From contig DAOOPM010000003.1 of the NCBI GenBank assembly GCA_035388225.1, forward strand, positions 1-64,000: 64,000 nt of DNA, in the 5' to 3' direction. The stretch is from SB25 sp029560875 (GTDB lineage: Bacteria > Bacteroidota > Bacteroidia > Bacteroidales > Tenuifilaceae). A model generated the notes under the pieces. It had not been told where the DNA came from. It saw only the letters and a program-made list of their open reading frames with translations, and ran no database searches. Shown here piece after piece: positions 61,200 to 64,000 of the stretch. The stretch's first letter is position 1; each line of letters opens with the position of its first letter. A program made the position numbers and the translations under genes.

Positions 61200-62777
61200 A
61201 TGGCAGAAATAAAACCTTCGGAGATTTCCGAACTAATCAAAAACGAGCTCGCAAACCTCAATCAGAAAACAAAGTTTGAAGAAGTGGGATTTGTTCTTCA
61301 GGTTAGCGATGGTATTGCTCGTATTTATGGTTTAAATAATGTGAAATCCAACGAACTTATTGAGTTCGATTCTGGTATAAAGGGAATCATACTCAACTTG
61401 GAGGAGGATAATGTTGGTGCCGTTTTACTTGGCGATACCGAAAAGGTGAAGGAAGGCGACAGGGTAAAAAGCCTTGGTGAAATCGCATCAATAAACGTAG
61501 GAGATGGATTGCTTGGACGTGTAGTTAACACTCTCGGTGAACCCTTGGACGGAAAGGGGCCAATTTCTGGAAAGCTTTATAACCTATCATTGGAAAGGAA
61601 AGCGCCTGGTGTTATTTACCGCCAGCCCGTAACCGAGCCACTTCAAACTGGTATTAAGGCCATTGACTCCATGATTCCAATTGGCCGCGGTCAGCGAGAG
61701 CTTATTATTGGCGATAGACAAACAGGGAAAACGGCAATTGCTATCGATACAATAATTAACCAAAGGAATAACTTCCTAAAGGGCGATCCTGTTTTTTGTA
61801 TTTATGTTGCTATTGGACAAAAGGGTTCAACTGTAGCAAACATTGCTCGAACATTAGAGCAACATGGAGCCATGGAGTATACTACCATTGTTGTGTCAAC
61901 TGCATCCGATCCGGCTGCAATGCAGTTCTATGCTCCTTTTGCTGGAGCAACTATTGGCGAATATTTTAGAGATACAGGTAGGCACGCATTGGTTGTTTAT
62001 GACGATTTGTCCAAGCAGGCTGTTTCTTATCGCGAAGTTTCTCTTTTGCTTCGGAGACCCCCTGGACGTGAAGCCTATCCTGGAGATGTATTTTACCTTC
62101 ACTCAAGATTACTTGAGCGAGCTGCAAAAATTATTGCTTCCGACGAGATTGCAGCAAGTATGAACGATCTCCCGGCTTCACTTAAACCAATTGTTAAGGG
62201 AGGTGGATCTTTAACAGCATTGCCAATTATCGAAACTCAGGCAGGCGACGTTTCTGCATATATTCCAACAAATGTGATATCCATTACTGATGGTCAAATA
62301 TTTTTGGAGTCTAACTTGTTTAATAATGGCGTAAGACCTGCAATTAATGTTGGTATTTCGGTATCGAGGGTTGGAGGAAAGGCTCAGATTAAGTCCATGC
62401 GCAAAGTTGCAGGTACTCTTAAACTCGACCAAGCGCAGTATAGAGAACTAGAGGCATTCGCAAAGTTTGGTTCTGATTTGGATGCCGCAACATTAGCAGT
62501 TTTGGATAAGGGTTCCAAAAACGTTGAGATTCTTAAACAGGGTCAGTACCAGCCTTTACCTGTTGAGCAACAAATTGCCATAATTTTCTGCGGAACCAAG
62601 GGCTTACTTAAGGGCATTGCTGTAAACAAGGTTCGCGATTTTGAAAAGGACTTTTTAAATAGATGTCAGATTAAGCACAAGGAAGAATTGGCTAGAATTG
62701 CCAATGGTGAGTTCTCTGATGATATTGCTGATGCATTAACCCTTTTAGCCGAGGAGGTTTCAAAAAATTACAAGTAA
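61200..62777 (+). CDS. atpA: ATP synthase F1 subunit alpha (AtpA)
   Basis: A 525-residue non-catalytic nucleotide-binding subunit. P-loop GDRQTGKTA is near residue 170, LLLRRPPGREAYPGDVFYLHS near 280, and PAINVGISVSRVGGKAQ near 379. The arginine that completes the catalytic site of beta lies in this last block. It is followed 6 bp later by atpG. Confidence 0.98.
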   Translation: MAEIKPSEISELIKNELANLNQKTKFEEVGFVLQVSDGIARIYGLNNVKSNELIEFDSGIKGIILNLEEDNVGAVLLGDTEKVKEGDRVKSLGEIASINVGDGLLGRVVNTLGEPLDGKGPISGKLYNLSLERKAPGVIYRQPVTEPLQTGIKAIDSMIPIGRGQRELIIGDRQTGKTAIAIDTIINQRNNFLKGDPVFCIYVAIGQKGSTVANIARTLEQHGAMEYTTIVVSTASDPAAMQFYAPFAGATIGEYFRDTGRHALVVYDDLSKQAVSYREVSLLLRRPPGREAYPGDVFYLHSRLLERAAKIIASDEIAASMNDLPASLKPIVKGGGSLTALPIIETQAGDVSAYIPTNVISITDGQIFLESNLFNNGVRPAINVGISVSRVGGKAQIKSMRKVAGTLKLDQAQYRELEAFAKFGSDLDAATLAVLDKGSKNVEILKQGQYQPLPVEQQIAIIFCGTKGLLKGIAVNKVRDFEKDFLNRCQIKHKEELARIANGEFSDDIADALTLLAEEVSKNYK

Positions 62778-62783
62778 CGAGTC

Positions 62784-63662
62784 ATGGCAAACCTTAAGGA
62801 AATAAGAACTAGAATATCTTCGGTTTCTTCTACTAAGAAGATAACTAGTGCTATGAAAATGGTTTCTGCCGCTAAATTTAAAAAAGCACAGAATAATCTT
62901 ATCAAGTTCAGACCCTTTAATGAAAAAATTTCCTTTTTTGTTGAAGATTTAGGCTCAAGTAATAGTTTAAAAAATTTGAGTTATTTTACTTTTAGAAAGG
63001 AGATTAAGAATGTTGCTATACTACTTATTACATCAAACAATAGTATGTGTGGGGCTTTTAACTCAACAATTATAAAAGCTGCAATTCAGGCTCATTCATC
63101 AATCCAGGAAAGAAATCCTTATGCCAACATTACTTTCTACTGTTTAGGAAAAAAGGGTGAGGATGTTTTGCGGAGGGCAAAGTATAGGGTGGAGCAAATA
63201 AATCCTACCTATATTGATAAGCCCAAAATGGAGTCTACTAACGAAATTTTCGATTATTTCTTTAAACTTTACAATCAAGGTAAACTTGATAGGGTTGAGT
63301 TAGTTTACAATAGGTTTAAAAATGCTGCATCGCAAATTCAGATAAATGAAACACTTTTACCTATTTTAAAGCAAAGTAAATCAAAAGATAATAAAATTTT
63401 AAATAAACCAATAGTAGAACCAGAGCCCAAAATACTATTGGAAAAGTTATTGCCCTATTATCTTAAAAACAAACTACATTCAGCAATATTAGAAAGTTCT
63501 GCTGCAGAGCATGGTGCACGCATGACCGCAATGCACCAAGCAACAGAGAATGCAACCACATTGCTTAACAATTTAGTGTTGGATTACAACAAGGCTCGGC
63601 AGGCTGCAATTACCAACGAGATTTTAGAGATTGTTTCGGGTGCAAACGCACTAAAAGAATAA
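62784..63662 (+). CDS. atpG: ATP synthase F1 subunit gamma (AtpG)
   Basis: The central rotor shaft, 292 residues. The N-terminal coiled coil has ISSVSSTKKITSAMKMVSAA at about 11-30 and the C-terminal one has ASEHGARM-like SSAAEHGARMTAMHQATENA near 238. It is the last gene of the run: atpD and atpC do not follow, and a terminator comes directly after the stop. Confidence 0.96.
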   Translation: MANLKEIRTRISSVSSTKKITSAMKMVSAAKFKKAQNNLIKFRPFNEKISFFVEDLGSSNSLKNLSYFTFRKEIKNVAILLITSNNSMCGAFNSTIIKAAIQAHSSIQERNPYANITFYCLGKKGEDVLRRAKYRVEQINPTYIDKPKMESTNEIFDYFFKLYNQGKLDRVELVYNRFKNAASQIQINETLLPILKQSKSKDNKILNKPIVEPEPKILLEKLLPYYLKNKLHSAILESSAAEHGARMTAMHQATENATTLLNNLVLDYNKARQAAITNEILEIVSGANALKE

Positions 63663-63667
63663 AAAAA

Positions 63668-63683
63668 GGCGGGATAACCCGCC
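63668..63683. terminator. Bidirectional terminator after atpG
   Basis: Perfect 6-bp GC stem GGCGGG / CCCGCC with an ATAA loop, flanked by A7 on the left and T6 on the right. It can stop transcription in both directions and lies between atpG and the converging PhoU-like gene. Confidence 0.9.
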
Positions 63684-63689
63684 TTTTTT

Positions 63690-64000
63690 CTATTTTGGAA
63701 AATATCCCTTCGCTTTGACGGGTTTTTCTATTTCCGCTACCGCTTCCGAGACATTTATAATGTAATCGCCCATTTTTTCGCAATCGTTGAACAAATCACC
63801 GTATATTACACCTGCTTGATATTTATACTTATTGGCCTCAACATTTTTAATATGCTCTTCCTTTAACACCTCTCTAAGATTATTAATTTTCTCTTCAATT
63901 TCATAAACGGGTCCCATGTTGATACCGGGATCCTTTTGACCAGCTTCTAGGTTTTGAATCATCAGTAACAAGGATTCATCAAGTAGTTCGAACATTTTGT
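63690..64000 (-). CDS. PhoU-like domain protein, C-terminal part (runs off the window)
   Basis: The last 100 or so residues of a protein on the minus strand. The helical content and the motif LFNDCEKMGDYIINVSEAV match the second half of PhoU-type bundles, in which E-x-x-x-D residues bind metal. In Bacteroidota such a tail is often fused to a Na/Pi cotransporter, so the missing part may be a membrane domain. The frame remains open to the window edge; the internal ATG at 63995 is not taken as the start. Confidence 0.7.
   Translation of the reverse strand, partial: KMFELLDESLLLMIQNLEAGQKDPGINMGPVYEIEEKINNLREVLKEEHIKNVEANKYKYQAGVIYGDLFNDCEKMGDYIINVSEAVAEIEKPVKAKGYFPK

Overview
The window is chromosomal DNA from a member of the phylum Bacteroidota, probably Bacteroidales or a close relative. 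The evidence is: AT-rich spacers; -7 elements of the TAnnTTTG type; a secreted leucine-rich repeat protein with a Por-secretion (T9SS) sorting tail; a FecI/FecR pair with an STN-domain partner; a TonB-dependent receptor with a carboxypeptidase-like plug extension; a GldA-type ATPase; DUF4271 next to hemD; and a SAM-II-like leader before metK. There are no rRNA or tRNA genes, no CRISPR array, no intact insertion sequence and no prophage that I can see.

Layout. About 0.2-9.6 kb (minus strand): recJ, lipB, lipA, an AlbA_2 regulator, a serpin, rlmN, a ferredoxin-NADP reductase, an outer-membrane barrel, an MTH1187-type protein and an Ig-like lipoprotein. About 11.4-13.3 kb (plus): a Ca2+/Na+ exchanger, a membrane protein and a C-GCAxxG-C-C protein. 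About 13.3-31.5 kb (mostly minus) is the accessory envelope region: coiled-coil protein, gldA, TonB receptor, MORN lipoprotein, sigma/anti-sigma/STN-repeat trio, LRR-T9SS protein, metK under a SAM-II riboswitch, OmpA and VanZ proteins, pepP on the plus strand, a BRO-N protein and a surface-antigen barrel. Short palindromic repeats are concentrated here. About 32-48.5 kb is mostly plus-strand housekeeping: nadA-ruvB, then a minus-strand Crp/Fnr regulator, pheS and a cyclophilin, then a flippase-dut-EnvC-RsbW-ybeY-mnmG run, two parS-like palindromes, adenine deaminase, uvrC, DUF4271-hemD-rnpA-yidD. About 48.5-64 kb: an orphan histidine kinase and an AsmA protein (minus); then TPR-PP2C phosphatase, a secreted ankyrin-metallophosphatase, a CotH-like kinase homologue, rhomboid, bactofilin and the F0F1 ATP synthase genes B-E-F-H-A-G, ending in a PhoU-like fragment.

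The neighbourhood mnmG, parS-like sites, rnpA/yidD and atp is typical of origin-proximal DNA in many bacteria, although dnaA, parAB and an origin are not in the window. The ATP synthase operon stops after gamma, so beta (atpD) and epsilon (atpC) must lie elsewhere.

The most unusual observations are: a predicted extracytoplasmic phosphatase beside a CotH-like kinase homologue; a 16-bp direct repeat that recreates the end of the STN-repeat gene around a short hairpin element, whose second copy nearby shows a compensatory base-pair change; an intrinsic terminator whose T tract ends exactly at the rnpA start codon; and a sigma/anti-sigma pair in which both genes lack an ATG start.
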